A stretch of 64,000 bases of DNA from Bacillus salacetis (lineage in GTDB: Bacteria; Bacillota; Bacilli; Bacillales; Bacillaceae_B). Where the stretch lies: positions 1 through 64,000 of the forward strand of contig NZ_QXIR01000013.1 in the NCBI RefSeq assembly GCF_003581585.1, in the 5' to 3' direction. Position 1 is the stretch's first letter, and the number at the start of each line of letters is the position of its first letter. The notes beneath the pieces were generated by a model that ran no database searches, was not told the origin of the DNA, and saw nothing but the letters and a program-made list of their open reading frames with translations. This document shows, piece after piece, positions 9,868 through 19,841 of this stretch. Both the position numbers and the translations under genes were made by a program.

Positions 9868-11020
9868 CCGTTTTCACTCCGAGAACAGTAATGAAAGACT
9901 GTTTCCAGAACATCCACCAGCTTTTTTTCTCTTTCACCTTGACCTGACTGTAATACAGAGGTACAGCATCTGCTTGCTCACCGCCCATATAAATCACTGC
10001 CTTCCCCACCACTTCCGGGACTACAGCGTCCTTCCAGGATTCTTTTGGTTTCAGGAGCTTATACTCAACCCTTACCGTCTCAATCTCCTCTTTTTTCAAT
10101 GCCAGCAGCACGTCTCTTTTGATATATATCTTATTTTCATAAAAAGGGTCCTTTATATCATCAACCTTGCCTTCGGATACCGCGATTACAGTATCAAAGT
10201 TTTTAAATCCATACTCGAACATCTGAATATGATCATTCCAGTCATCCGGTCCATTCAGGGTAACAGCAATCAGGTTTTGTCCCCCTTTTGTAGCTGTGGT
10301 GACCAAGGTCCTTTTCGCCCTTTTGGTATATCCTGTTTTACCTCCTGTGCAGTACTTATATAATTCTGTCAGGAGCCTGTTTTTGTTTTTCCATTTTCTG
10401 TCCCAGTCATTTTCAGGGTCAGGTGATGTATGGACTTTGGTGCCCGCCACCTCCCTGTACTTTTCATTTTGCATAGCATACCTTGTCAGGATGGCCATAT
10501 CGTAAGCAGATGAATAATGGTCTTCGTGGTCATCCAGGCCGTGGGGATTGGAGAAGTGGGTATTTTTCATTCCGATTTCTTCAGCTTTCTTGTTCATTAA
10601 GTAAACAAAACCATCCAGACTTCCGCCTACATGCTCTGCAATCGCAACAGCAGAATCATTTCCTGACCTGAGCATCAATCCGAAGACCAGGTCCTCCAGC
10701 TTAATCTTTTCACCTGGCTTTAAATAAATTGACGACCCTTCCGCTCTTACCGCATTATCACTGACTTTCACCGTTTCATCCAGCTTGCCTGACTCAATGG
10801 CCAGGATCGCTGTCATGATCTTTGTGATGCTTGCAATCCTGCTTTGGGTGTTTGCGTCTTTCTCATATAAGATTCTTCCTGTATCCTGATCTATGACAAT
10901 GGCCTTCTGAGCACTGACTGAAGGAGCCGCTTCGGCTGTTCCGTTAAAAGAAGAAAAAATAATGGATAATATGAAAACCGTACATATGTAGGCCTGGATT
11001 CTCCTCTTCTTCATAGACAT
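9860..11020 (-). CDS. dacB: D-alanyl-D-alanine carboxypeptidase DacB (PBP5*)
   Basis: Serine DD-peptidase that trims spore cortex peptidoglycan. The 386 residues have a signal peptide (about 1-32, AEA cleavage region) and the penicillin-binding motifs S64-I-T-K67, SGN and KTG (GGKTGYTKRAK). B. subtilis DacB is 382 residues. First gene of the dacB-spmA-spmB operon. An internal ATG two codons downstream is an alternative start. A possible SigE-type promoter (CATAGACTT with an upstream ATATTT) lies near 11053-11083, which would suit mother-cell expression, but it is weak. Confidence 0.93.
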   Translation of the reverse strand: MSMKKRRIQAYICTVFILSIIFSSFNGTAEAAPSVSAQKAIVIDQDTGRILYEKDANTQSRIASITKIMTAILAIESGKLDETVKVSDNAVRAEGSSIYLKPGEKIKLEDLVFGLMLRSGNDSAVAIAEHVGGSLDGFVYLMNKKAEEIGMKNTHFSNPHGLDDHEDHYSSAYDMAILTRYAMQNEKYREVAGTKVHTSPDPENDWDRKWKNKNRLLTELYKYCTGGKTGYTKRAKRTLVTTATKGGQNLIAVTLNGPDDWNDHIQMFEYGFKNFDTVIAVSEGKVDDIKDPFYENKIYIKRDVLLALKKEEIETVRVEYKLLKPKESWKDAVVPEVVGKAVIYMGGEQADAVPLYYSQVKVKEKKSWWMFWKQSFITVLGVKTDG

Positions 11021-11196
11021 CTACTTCCTTTCCTTGTCCAAAACTGTTTGTACAAGTCTATGCTTAAGAGGAGTAAATATGATTCCTTCTTCAAAGACAA
11101 AAGCGGTGGCGAATAGATCAAATACAACCATATTGGGAAGCCGGGCAGTCACTCAAGATGGGGATATGAACCTTCAAATCCCTGATGCTGCTGCAA

Positions 11197-11233
11197 TAAA
11201 AAAAACAGCAAGCACCTGCGGCACTTGCTGTTT
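11197..11233 (-). terminator. Terminator after ypuI
   Basis: Ten-base perfect arms AAACAGCAAG and CTTGCTGTTT (11203-11212, 11224-11233) followed on the minus strand by an eight-T run. Confidence 0.88.
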
Positions 11234-11242
11234 CAGAATTAT

Positions 11243-11734
11243 TCATCCACGTGACTGTGTAATTTTCGTCCGGAAGTCTGTTTCATAATATTCTAGTTCT
11301 TCCCTCGTCTGCTGGAAGTCCCCTTCAGCTGCTGTCATCAGATTTACAATGCTTTCAGGGAGTTCTTGCCGGAACATGATTGAATTCCTTCCAGTATAGG
11401 CTGATCTGCTGTCTTCATACCATAAATCGTATCTTGGCGAAAAGAATTCTTCTATGCATTGATGATAAATCCTGTATAGAGTTTTCTCCGCAGCCCTTTT
11501 AATGAATGGCTCGTTTTGCAAAACGATATGACATGAATCCAGGCCTTCCTCACAATGCACAAGAAGCCTTCTCATATTGGAGAGAATCCCTTCGTAGTAA
11601 GCCCTATCCCCATGTTTTTCCTTCAGCAGCATTTCAATTGTCACATTATTAAGGTAGTCTTCAAGATTCGCAACTGTCTTTTCAAGGAAAGTATGTACTT
11701 CTTCAACTTGTGATTTGACGATAGGATTGCTCAT
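11243..11734 (-). CDS. ypuI: YpuI family protein
   Basis: Conserved Bacillus protein of unknown function (163 residues), soluble and probably helical. It begins with MSNPIVKSQVEEV, like B. subtilis YpuI. The longest frame starts six codons earlier, but the ATG at 11734 has a GGAGGG site. It lies between scpB and dacB as in B. subtilis and has its own terminator. Confidence 0.8.
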   Translation of the reverse strand: MSNPIVKSQVEEVHTFLEKTVANLEDYLNNVTIEMLLKEKHGDRAYYEGILSNMRRLLVHCEEGLDSCHIVLQNEPFIKRAAEKTLYRIYHQCIEEFFSPRYDLWYEDSRSAYTGRNSIMFRQELPESIVNLMTAAEGDFQQTREELEYYETDFRTKITQSRG

Positions 11735-11870
11735 AAAATCCCTCCATATCATGCATTTGGTAGTAAAAAATTCAGTTACACTGTTTCCTTTTCCATTCTA
11801 TGACGATAAATCCTTTCAATTCCTGTGCAGGTATAAAGTTTCGAACTTTCAGAAAATGAAATTCAGGGAA

Positions 11871-11913
11871 AAGCTGATTTGAAGAAGCAAGCACCGTCTC
11901 CTTGGATCAGCTT
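11871..11913 (-). terminator. Possible terminator after scpB
   Basis: Eight-base arms AAGCTGAT and ATCAGCTT with a long loop (about 27 bases), followed on the minus strand by TTTTCCC. Weaker than the other terminators here. Confidence 0.4.
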
Positions 11914-11933
11914 GTATTAATAGTACCATAATG

Positions 11934-12530
11934 TCAGGACTGAGAATCGAGAGTTTCCTGAAATTTTTCAAAAAATAAATCTGCATCTTCCGACATGAAC
12001 TCTTCGTCGATGTTTTCCGGAAGCGGAGGGAGTTCACTGATGTCTTTCAATCCAAAGTAATCCAGAAATTCTTTAGTTGTGCCATACAAGATGGCACGGC
12101 CTGTTCGTTCTGCTCTTCCAACAGCTTTGATGAGTCCTTTGGCAGTAAGGGTGCTCAGAGGCCTCTCGGTTTTCACACCTCTTATTTCCTCTATATCGAC
12201 TCTGGTAATCGGCTGTTTATAGGCTACAATAGCAAGAGTCTCGAGAGCAGCCTGTGAAAGAGAGTTAACGTTCGGAGATTCAACAAGTTTTTTTAAGTAA
12301 GGTGCGTGTTCCTTTTTGGTAACAAGCTGATATGTTCCAGCAAGTTCAGTAAGGATTATCCCCCTGCTTTCATCCTTGTTATACTCTGTGAAGAGTCCCT
12401 CTATGATTTCCAGCGCCTGATGCTCTTCGACTTCAAGAACAGCGCAGATCTGTTTTAGGGAAAGCCCCTCATCCCCCGCAGCGAAAAGCAGGCTTTCCAA
12501 TATTCCCTTCCAATTAATGATTCCCAACAA
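11934..12530 (-). CDS. scpB: Segregation and condensation protein ScpB
   Basis: Winged-helix kite subunit of the SMC-ScpA-ScpB condensin. With a TTG start at 12530 the protein is 198 residues (B. subtilis ScpB 197) and begins [30 protein letters not shown] lies 6 bases before this TTG; a second TTG follows directly and is an alternative. The longest frame runs 13 codons further into scpA without a ribosome site. Conserved segments include [17 protein letters not shown] and GRAILYGTT. Overlaps the scpA 3' end. Confidence 0.92.
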   Translation of the reverse strand: MLGIINWKGILESLLFAAGDEGLSLKQICAVLEVEEHQALEIIEGLFTEYNKDESRGIILTELAGTYQLVTKKEHAPYLKKLVESPNVNSLSQAALETLAIVAYKQPITRVDIEEIRGVKTERPLSTLTAKGLIKAVGRAERTGRAILYGTTKEFLDYFGLKDISELPPLPENIDEEFMSEDADLFFEKFQETLDSQS

Positions 12531-13275
12531 GTTCAGCCTCCTCTGCTGACTGCACAGTAAAGTCGTCAAAGTTCTGTTCCTGCCTTACCACGATCTGTTT
12601 CCTTTTCATAAGCTCCAGGACAGCAAGGAAAGTGACCACGATATGTTCCCTGTCCTCATACGGAAACAAAGAAAAGAATTTTTGTTTCTTTCGTGAACCC
12701 TTCAGATGGACCAGGATTTCATCCATTCTTTTTTCAATCGGAATTTCCTGCCGTGATATCTTTGTGGTTACAGGTTTTTGTAATTTCTTTCGACGAAGCA
12801 GCTTGTTAAAGGCACCGAGCATATCATAGATGGTTATATCCTGATCCAGCCTGCCTGCTGTACTCTCATCCGCAAATTGTGATAAATCACTTGGCGGCTT
12901 CGTATACATTTGACCCCTTTCTTCTTCCCGGGTCTTCAGTTCTTCTGCCGCTTCTTTATACTTTTTATATTCTATCAACCGATCAACCAGCTCATCACGT
13001 GGATCATCTTCTATTTCAAAATCATCTTCATTGTCCATTTCTTCATGTTTTGGCAGAAGCATCTTGCTTTTGATTGCCAGCAGCGTTGCCGCCATCACAA
13101 GATACTCACTTGCGACGTCCAGTTCCAATTCTTTCATCGTATGTATATATAATAAATACTGTTCTGTGATTTGCGCCATCGGAATGTCATAAATATCAAT
13201 TTCCAATGAATGAATCAGATGCAACAACAGATCCAAAGGACCTTCGAAGGCATCAATTTTAACATTATACTCCAT
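12514..13275 (-). CDS. scpA: Segregation and condensation protein ScpA
   Basis: Kleisin subunit bridging the SMC heads. The 253 residues begin with the typical kleisin N terminus ([23 protein letters not shown]) and end in a winged helix that binds SMC. Its tail overlaps scpB by 17 bases. The start is an ATG shortly downstream of the divergent ypuF promoter region. Confidence 0.94.
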   Translation of the reverse strand: MEYNVKIDAFEGPLDLLLHLIHSLEIDIYDIPMAQITEQYLLYIHTMKELELDVASEYLVMAATLLAIKSKMLLPKHEEMDNEDDFEIEDDPRDELVDRLIEYKKYKEAAEELKTREEERGQMYTKPPSDLSQFADESTAGRLDQDITIYDMLGAFNKLLRRKKLQKPVTTKISRQEIPIEKRMDEILVHLKGSRKKQKFFSLFPYEDREHIVVTFLAVLELMKRKQIVVRQEQNFDDFTVQSAEEAELVGNH

Positions 13276-13424
13276 AATACCACCAATTCTATAAAAAACG
13301 CATTTTTAGACTAACTATTAGTATAGTGGATTATAGGATATTCTCCAAGAGTAAATTTAGTATTACTATTTTCTTAACAGCGAATGGATATGATAAAATC
13401 AGCTGAAGAAGGGGTGCGATTCTT

Positions 13425-13934
13425 ATGAACTATCCAAAGGAATATTTAGATTATCTCATTCATTTCCATTGCGACAGGGATTACTTTGAATGCCATGAAG
13501 TTCTGGAGGAATATTGGAAGAAAACTGATCCAGGCAACAGGGATTCTGTCTGGGTCGGGCTGATTCAGGTCGCGGTGGGTTTCTATCATTTCCGGAGACA
13601 AAACAGGACCGGTGCTGCCAGGATGATGCAGAAAGGATGGGCAAATCTCAAACACCATAAACGCTCACTCCAAGAACTCGGAATTGACCCGTCAAGGCTG
13701 CAGAAGATCATGGAACAAACCATTGAAAACATAATCTCCGGAGAAAGGTATATAAGTATCCGGCTCCCGGTAAGTAATGAACTAAAGCAAATGCTTCAAG
13801 CAAAATGCGGGGAATCCAGTTCCAACCAAAGAGTTCCTGCATCAATCATCCATCGCCATTCCCGGCGTGACCGCACGGAAGTGATCAGGGAACGCGAAAA
13901 AGCACTCCTTATGAGAAAAAAACAAAAAGACTGA
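13425..13934 (+). CDS. ypuF: DUF309 protein YpuF
   Basis: Small soluble protein of unknown function, 169 residues. The DUF309 core with conserved acidic and histidine residues is visible (DYFECHEVLEEYWK, WVGLIQVAVGFYHFRR). Divergent from scpA; AAGAAGGGGTGC precedes the ATG. The C-terminal tail is strongly basic. In B. subtilis ypuF also lies between scpA and ribT. Confidence 0.85.
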   Translation: MNYPKEYLDYLIHFHCDRDYFECHEVLEEYWKKTDPGNRDSVWVGLIQVAVGFYHFRRQNRTGAARMMQKGWANLKHHKRSLQELGIDPSRLQKIMEQTIENIISGERYISIRLPVSNELKQMLQAKCGESSSNQRVPASIIHRHSRRDRTEVIREREKALLMRKKQKD

Positions 13935-13956
13935 CAAGTTTGTATGTCAGTCTTTT
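13925..13956. terminator. Bidirectional terminator between ypuF and ribT
   Basis: Perfect 12-base arms AAAAGACTGACA and TGTCAGTCTTTT with an 8-base loop; overlaps the ypuF stop and serves both converging genes. Confidence 0.85.
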
Positions 13957-14067
13957 GCAGTGCATTCATATACTTTGCCGCAACCTGTAATAATAATCCC
14001 TTATAAATGCCGGATTCAGCGGTCTTTGCATAATTGATTTTAAATTACAGAGTCCAAAAACTCCGAT

Positions 14068-14472
<405 letters not shown>

Positions 14473-14569
14473 TTATTCATTCCGTGATCATCTTAACCGT
14501 TTATATCTTACTAAAATTAAGCAAAAGATTCAACATTATTCGCATGGATGAGCCGGCAGTGGCATTTCA

Positions 14570-14662
14570 TCAACTTGCGAAAAACATCCAATAAACTACT
14601 CCCCAACCCATCGAAAGGATCAGGAGCAGGATGAATAATAGTATATTTTTCTTCCTCATCAT
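14570..14662 (-). CDS. Predicted 30-residue membrane peptide
   Basis: Small frame with an AAAGGAG site 8-9 bases before its ATG. The product starts with a short basic stretch (MMRKKN) and continues with a single hydrophobic helix (ILLFILLLILSM, then GWGVVYW). Compatible with a small single-span membrane protein. No family recognised. It is upstream of ribT on the same strand and could share a transcript with it. Confidence 0.5.
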   Translation of the reverse strand: MMRKKNILLFILLLILSMGWGVVYWMFFAS

Positions 14663-14765
14663 TCGTGCAGCTCCTTTGGTACATACTCTATAAAATGGGA
14701 TTTTGCTCCATAAAATATAGTTATTTTTTGCTTCAGTAGGTCACCCTCCGGTTCATAAATCAATT

Positions 14766-14922
14766 AATCATACCTCGAAATAATTGATGGTTTCGGAAAA
14801 ATCCCCGAGCCGGATATTTCTTCTGATAAACAACGTCTTTTTTCTTTCCTGCTTACAGGGGTTTTTATCATGAATAGCAAGTGAAATAGTATCAGCAGCA
14901 GCGAAGGTTACGAAAAGAACCT
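14766..14922 (+). repeat. Dispersed TIR element, copy A (diverged)
   Basis: Shares the core blocks of the other copies (CGGAAAAATCCCCGAGCCGG, CTTTCCTGCTTACAGGGGTT) and the right end GTTACGAAAAGAACCT. The left inverted repeat is degraded and the copy is internally shortened. It abuts the lysA terminator. Confidence 0.7.
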
Positions 14923-14954
14923 AAAAAAAGAGACTGACATGGGCGTCAGCCTCT
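14923..14954 (-). terminator. Terminator after lysA
   Basis: Arms AGAGACTGAC (14929-14938) and GTCAGCCTCT (14945-14954), one G-U pair, followed on the minus strand by seven T. Confidence 0.88.
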
Positions 14955-14965
14955 ACTATAATGTA

Positions 14966-16273
14966 TTAATCTATAAGGGACAAGTCCAGTTTAACAAGGT
15001 CTTCAAAACTTTCTCTTCTGACGACAAGCTTTGCATGGCCATTTTCCACAAAAACCACCGGCGGTCTTGGGATTCTGTTATAATTATTTGCCATGGAATA
15101 ACCATATGCCCCTGTACAGAAAACTGCCAGAAGATCCCCTTGTGCCGATTCAGGCAGCGGCAGGTCCCAAATCAACATATCCCCGGACTCGCAGCATTTT
15201 CCGGCAATGGAGACCGTTTCTTGGATAGGTTGTCCAGCTTTATTTGCAAGGATGGCTTCATACTTAGCTTCATAAAGCGCAGGACGGATGTTATCACTCA
15301 TCCCTCCATCTACTGCAAGGTATTTCCTGATATTCGGCACCTCTTTACTTGAACCGACACTGTACAAAGTCGTTCCAGCATCACCGACTAAAGAGCGGCC
15401 TGGCTCAATCCATATTTCAGGCATCCCCAGATTAAATTCTTCTGCCTTCTTCTGCACTTCTGAAATAATTTCCTCCACATATCGAGAAGCAGGGATCGGA
15501 TCATCTTCACCCGTGTACCTTATCCCGAAGCCTCCACCAAGGTTCAATACCTCAGCGGTGTAGTCATGTTGAACCTTCCATTCTGAAAGCTTCCCGATGA
15601 TTTTGCTCGCAGCCAGAACGAATCCGGTCGTTTCAAAGATTTGGGACCCGATATGACAGTGCAATCCCAGGACATTTATATGTGAAGATTTAATGGCTCT
15701 CAATAAAGCTTCCTCTGCCTGGCCGTTTTCCAGACCGAAACCAAATTTAGAGTCCTCTTGTCCTGTCAGGATATAGTCATGGGTATGAGCTTCGATTCCC
15801 GGCGTCACCCTGATCAGGACATCTATGCTTTGGTCCATATCACGGCATACTGTTTCAAGGAGCTGCAATTCATGGAAGTTGTCAACCACAATACAGCCTA
15901 CTTTGTGTTCCAAAGCCATTCTCAGCTCTTCTTCACTTTTATTATTCCCGTGAAAATGAATCCGCTCAGCAGGGAATCCTGCTTTCATCGCTGTGAATAG
16001 CTCCCCCCCTGAGACTACATCCAAGGACAATCCTTCTTCATTCATAAGCTGAAAAACGGCAACCGATGAAAAAGCTTTACTCGCATATGCAACTTGAGCC
16101 TTGATTCCCATTTTCTCAAATGTATTCTTAAAGCCCCTGGCCCGCTCCCTGATTAATCCAACATCATAAATATAAAGCGGCGTTCCGAATTCTTTTGCCA
16201 ATTCAATTGTATCTACCCCGCCAATTTCGAGGTGATCAAGGCTGTTTATTTTTGCTGTTCCATTTAAGTGCAT
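14966..16273 (-). CDS. lysA: Diaminopimelate decarboxylase LysA
   Basis: PLP enzyme converting meso-diaminopimelate to lysine, the last step of lysine synthesis. The 435 residues carry the PLP lysine K66 in VAYASKAFSS, the phosphate-binding glycines in LNLGGGFGIRY, and the catalytic CESGDMLIWD segment. B. subtilis LysA is 439 residues. The ATG at 16273 was chosen because AAAAGGG lies 8 bases upstream. Directly downstream of spoVAF, as in B. subtilis, where read-through supplies lysA during sporulation. Confidence 0.95.
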   Translation of the reverse strand: MHLNGTAKINSLDHLEIGGVDTIELAKEFGTPLYIYDVGLIRERARGFKNTFEKMGIKAQVAYASKAFSSVAVFQLMNEEGLSLDVVSGGELFTAMKAGFPAERIHFHGNNKSEEELRMALEHKVGCIVVDNFHELQLLETVCRDMDQSIDVLIRVTPGIEAHTHDYILTGQEDSKFGFGLENGQAEEALLRAIKSSHINVLGLHCHIGSQIFETTGFVLAASKIIGKLSEWKVQHDYTAEVLNLGGGFGIRYTGEDDPIPASRYVEEIISEVQKKAEEFNLGMPEIWIEPGRSLVGDAGTTLYSVGSSKEVPNIRKYLAVDGGMSDNIRPALYEAKYEAILANKAGQPIQETVSIAGKCCESGDMLIWDLPLPESAQGDLLAVFCTGAYGYSMANNYNRIPRPPVVFVENGHAKLVVRRESFEDLVKLDLSLID

Positions 16274-16347
16274 TCTTCTCATCCCTTTTACTTTATCGCT
16301 TTAGTAATTAAAAGTAAATTTATCACAGAATGAAAGGTGTTGCAATC

Positions 16348-17832
16348 TTAACGGGACTTTGCAGGCTGCTTATATTTATTCCTCGGCTGTACGATACTCG
16401 GCCTTATTTTCGACCCGGGCACCGCCCTCCTGATGATGATCTGCATAAAGGCCTTTGGACTGAAAGGCAAGAAAGGCCATAAATACGGAGTGTTCAGTGA
16501 ACGTATATGAATCAGGAAAAGGAGGAATACAGTGGCTCCAACCATCAGTCCGGGAACATGGAACAACGCGACTACAATCAATAAAGCGAGCCGGAAAAGT
16601 TTGTTGGCTACGCTCAGTTCGTAGCTTGGTGTCGAAAAGGTTCCTATCGCGGCCACTGCGACATATAAGATGACTTCTGGTACAAACATTCCCACATCAA
16701 TCGCAATCTGACCGATGAGAACTGCTGCAATCAACCCCATTGCTGTTGAGAGCGGTGTCGGAGTATGAATTGCGGCAATCCTCAGAAATTCAATTCCCAT
16801 GTCAGCAATCAGCAGCTGTGCTATTACGGGAATATTGGTTTCTTCATTCGGTCCTATGAACTCAAGAGGCTCGGGGAGAAGAGATGGATCCATCACAAAT
16901 AAGTACCATAAAGGCAGAAGGAACAAACTGGCAAGAAGTCCGATAAATCTGGCCCACCTGACAAATGTACCAACCGCTGGCGATTGTCTGTACTCTTCAG
17001 CATGCTGCAGGTGATGGAAGAACGTAGTTGGAGTGATGATCACGCTTGGAGACGTATCAACAAAGATGAGTACATGCCCCTCCAGAAGGTGGGTGGCTCC
17101 GATATCCGCCCTTTCTGTATACCTTACCAGCGGATATGGATTGTATCCCTGCTTCACGAGGAACTCCTCTATCGTTTTATCAGCCATTGTTAAACCGTCA
17201 ATTTTGATATTCTTCAATTCCTGTTTGATTACTTTGATCAGCGAGGGATTCGCAACATCTTCAATGTAAGCAATAGAGATATCCGTCTTGGACCGTTCTC
17301 CTATCCTGAATATCTCGAACCTCAGTCTGGGGTCTCTTATCCTTCTTCTCGTCAAAGCCGTATTGACAATGATATTTTCAACATAGCCATCACGGGAACC
17401 CCTTACAACTTTTTCTGTATCAGGTTCTTCCGGCTGCCTGCCAGGATAACTCCTTACATCGACAATCAACGCTTCCTGTTCGCCTTCTACTACAAAAGCG
17501 ACCAGTCCGGATAATACTTCATCCACCATTTCCTCCACTGTTTTCATAGGCTCGACTGATTGGTGCGGAATCCGGTTGTGGATGATTTCGTATAGCTTTG
17601 ATGACATTCGTTCATGATCGTTGACTTCAACGAGATCCTCTACTATTCTCATCAAGAACTGAGTGTCGCATAAGCCGTTGATATAATATAGATGGACATC
17701 CTTCTTAAGGATTTTCAATTTCCTGACTCCAAGGTCAAAACTCTTGTTCAACCCTGTAGTTTCTATCATCAGTTGTTCCAGTTTTCCAAGGTCTTCAGGG
17801 ATAGGAGTTTTTTCTCTTTTCATATTAGGCAT
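16348..17832 (-). CDS. spoVAF: Stage V sporulation protein AF (GerA-like membrane protein)
   Basis: Member of the GerA/SpoVAF family; SpoVAF associates with the spore SpoVA channel complex. The 494 residues comprise a soluble N-terminal domain (about 1-285) and a C-terminal membrane domain of about five helices. The start overlaps the end of spoVAEA by 8 bases. Confidence 0.93.
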   Translation of the reverse strand: MPNMKREKTPIPEDLGKLEQLMIETTGLNKSFDLGVRKLKILKKDVHLYYINGLCDTQFLMRIVEDLVEVNDHERMSSKLYEIIHNRIPHQSVEPMKTVEEMVDEVLSGLVAFVVEGEQEALIVDVRSYPGRQPEEPDTEKVVRGSRDGYVENIIVNTALTRRRIRDPRLRFEIFRIGERSKTDISIAYIEDVANPSLIKVIKQELKNIKIDGLTMADKTIEEFLVKQGYNPYPLVRYTERADIGATHLLEGHVLIFVDTSPSVIITPTTFFHHLQHAEEYRQSPAVGTFVRWARFIGLLASLFLLPLWYLFVMDPSLLPEPLEFIGPNEETNIPVIAQLLIADMGIEFLRIAAIHTPTPLSTAMGLIAAVLIGQIAIDVGMFVPEVILYVAVAAIGTFSTPSYELSVANKLFRLALLIVVALFHVPGLMVGATVFLLFLIHIRSLNTPYLWPFLPFSPKAFMQIIIRRAVPGSKIRPSIVQPRNKYKQPAKSR

Positions 17833-18394
17833 GGTAACCGCTCCTTTCTAGTATGATTTCAACTGCCTTTTTGGTGATAGGGGCACCCCGGGAAAAATGA
17901 TCTTTATGCGCCATCTTCCCAATATCGCCAATCCCCACGACAATCGGCAGGTTTAATTGGTCCAGACAGTAAACGGTGTCGCCATTGATCCTTCCCATTT
18001 CATTTTCAGGGACACCGAACTTATCTACTCCATATGGCGTCAGCTCTCCGAATCGATCAATACATACATCAACTTTGGTCCATTCGGCCTGCCGGGTCTT
18101 GGAAGCGACGGCAATGGCTCCCAGAATGTTAAATTCACCGGAAGCTGCAACATACTTCATGGCCGTTTCGCCGCTTCCTTCACCAAGAAACCCGCTGTCA
18201 TCAAACATGACAATAACCAAATCCCCTGCTGCGGACTTTATCAATTCGACTATTTCACTTCCTTTCAGGATTGATGGATTCCCCTGTGACCTTGAGATGC
18301 ACCGTGCTCCATATTCCCTCGCCGCTGTTTCGATCGCTTTTCTGGCATATTCATCTCCATCGGTAACGAGTATTACGTTTTTCTTCCCTGCCAT
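17825..18394 (-). CDS. spoVAEA: Stage V sporulation protein AEA
   Basis: Soluble SpoVA subunit, 189 residues, starting [17 protein letters not shown] with an AAAGGAGA site. Contains the conserved segments [19 protein letters not shown] and [14 protein letters not shown]. The frame extends 15 codons upstream, past the spoVAB stop, with no ribosome site. Here it follows spoVAB after only 20 bases; in B. subtilis three genes (spoVAC, spoVAD, spoVAEB) stand between them. Confidence 0.9.
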   Translation of the reverse strand: MAGKKNVILVTDGDEYARKAIETAAREYGARCISRSQGNPSILKGSEIVELIKSAAGDLVIVMFDDSGFLGEGSGETAMKYVAASGEFNILGAIAVASKTRQAEWTKVDVCIDRFGELTPYGVDKFGVPENEMGRINGDTVYCLDQLNLPIVVGIGDIGKMAHKDHFSRGAPITKKAVEIILERSGYHA

Positions 18395-18414
18395 ACGAGC
18401 TCTCCTTTCAAGGC

Positions 18415-18837
18415 TTATAGACGGACAAAATAAATCCAATGAAACAGTGACCCAAGTACCTTTCCAAGGACAATCGCCATCAACAGGGTGATGATGCGGT
18501 CATTGATGCCGATCCTTTTTGTCAGGATCGGAAGAACATTCAAGACCTCCGTCAATGCAGCAGCAAGCATCCCGACAAAAATTCCGCTCAGCATTCCCAT
18601 GGGAATCAGAATATAAGGGGAAAGCCCCAGCTTAAAATCATTGAGACTGAAAACACTCCCGATTATCGCCCCAAACACAACCGCCCACTCATAAAAGTGA
18701 ATCATTTTCATTGTTTTGGTGAGCTGCGTCAATCGGGGAATGATTCCCAGCACAGTCAAAAATGCCACTAAACCAGAACCTACAGCAAGCCCTCCTGCAA
18801 GACCGACAAATCCCAAAATGATGATGTTAATCGTCAT
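18415..18837 (-). CDS. spoVAB: Stage V sporulation protein AB
   Basis: Small membrane protein of the SpoVA system, 140 residues with about four helices, including [20 protein letters not shown] and [17 protein letters not shown]. The ATG at 18837 overlaps the spoVAA stop region; an in-frame TTG one codon upstream is a weaker option. Confidence 0.92.
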   Translation of the reverse strand: MTINIIILGFVGLAGGLAVGSGLVAFLTVLGIIPRLTQLTKTMKMIHFYEWAVVFGAIIGSVFSLNDFKLGLSPYILIPMGMLSGIFVGMLAAALTEVLNVLPILTKRIGINDRIITLLMAIVLGKVLGSLFHWIYFVRL

Positions 18838-19447
18838 CAAGATGCTTCATACTTTCTTTATTTTCATGCATGATGACATATTGATCGAGATCTTGCTGAT
18901 AGTTGAACATTTCAACCTCAAGGGGACTCGGCTCTTCGTTAATCCTTTTTCGGAATACATGGTTGAAAAATAAGATCATCCCTAATCCTAAACCGAAGGA
19001 ATAAGGTACTTGAAATAACAATGGATGCGGGTCTTCCTTGCCTGTCATCATTAAGTAAAGGCGCTGATGCACTTCCCGCATGCTCACATCTTCATGAAAA
19101 TTCATGATTGCCATTGCTGCGCCAATAAACAGCAATAGCCAGACAGCCGCAAATAATGCCGGTGAAACTTTTTTCCGCTTATATACCACTTCCACGATCG
19201 TCTGGGAAGGACCGATCGTTTGAACATCCACATTTGGAAGCACCGATTTGATCTGCGAAATCACTCTCATCAGGTCAAGGATGATAATATTCTTATCCTC
19301 TTTGGTCACCTTATGAAGAACGATCTTCCGAATGGCCTGAAGATAATGTTCAGGGGCGATGATCTGGGCAGTATTTTCTAGCTGGATACTGCTTTCCGGT
19401 CTCACTTGCAGCCTGTGCCGAAGCCGAATATATACTGAACCTTCCAT
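18827..19447 (-). CDS. spoVAA: Stage V sporulation protein AA
   Basis: First gene of the spoVA operon. The 206 residues (B. subtilis 206) have a soluble N-terminal domain (about 1-95), two membrane helices (about 98-115 and 148-168) and the conserved tail EEPSPLEVEMFNYQQDLDQY. ATG at 19447 is preferred over a GTG three codons upstream because AGGAAG lies 8 bases before it. SpoVA genes are SigG-dependent in B. subtilis; no clear promoter match was identified here. Confidence 0.93.
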   Translation of the reverse strand: MEGSVYIRLRHRLQVRPESSIQLENTAQIIAPEHYLQAIRKIVLHKVTKEDKNIIILDLMRVISQIKSVLPNVDVQTIGPSQTIVEVVYKRKKVSPALFAAVWLLLFIGAAMAIMNFHEDVSMREVHQRLYLMMTGKEDPHPLLFQVPYSFGLGLGMILFFNHVFRKRINEEPSPLEVEMFNYQQDLDQYVIMHENKESMKHLDDD

Positions 19448-19841
19448 CCTTCTCACTTCCTGGTCAACATTATTTTCCTGCGTGTATAAATAGTATGGAT
19501 TTCAGACAAATATTTCATGAAGCCAATAATTGCTAACTGTTTTTTTGGATTAACAGGAATACGAAATCTCATATGGTAAACCCGCTTCTTGCAATGATGA
19601 TCCCTCTTGTGATCATTTGGCTGCAGGCTTCATACTGTAGCGAGGGCCGTTGATCAGCTGCAGAATCAAAAAAAGAGGCTGGGACATGACTATTTTATTA
19701 GCGTCTATAGCCGAATGCTAATTTCACTTAAGATCTAATTGAATTCAAAAAGCCGAACTAATCTAGAATGCTAAGATAGCATTTCTAAAATAGTTCGGCT
19801 TTTTTAGTTACTGAAAAGCTTTTGTCCCGGCCTCTTTCCCT
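19448..19841. other. Intergenic region with palindromic repeat element
   Basis: Contains the spoVAA upstream region and the nested-palindrome element at 19672-19837. No gene seen. Confidence 0.6.
19672..19837. repeat. Nested palindromic element (GAGGCTGGGACA type) acting as terminator
   Basis: Outer arms AAAGAGGCTGGGACA (19672-19686) and TGTCCCGGCCTCTTT (19823-19837) enclose a perfect inner hairpin AAAAAGCCGAACTA (19747-19760) with TAGTTCGGCTTTTT (19791-19804). A still smaller palindrome (TGCTA/TAGCA) is in the loop. The inner hairpin with its T run would end sigF operon transcription. Intergenic repeats beginning GAGGCTGGGACA are widespread in Firmicutes, by general knowledge. Confidence 0.75.

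Larger units (their letters stand above)
14663..14965. other. Intergenic region with dispersed-element copy and lysA terminator
   Basis: Holds the ribosome site of the small membrane peptide, then diverged copy A of the dispersed inverted-repeat element (about 14766-14922), then the lysA terminator. No further gene seen. Confidence 0.6.

Noticed and set aside
11079..11288. Small plus-strand gene with a GAGGAG site opposite the dacB upstream region
   Set aside because: The frame runs through the ypuI terminator and into ypuI antisense; no family recognised.
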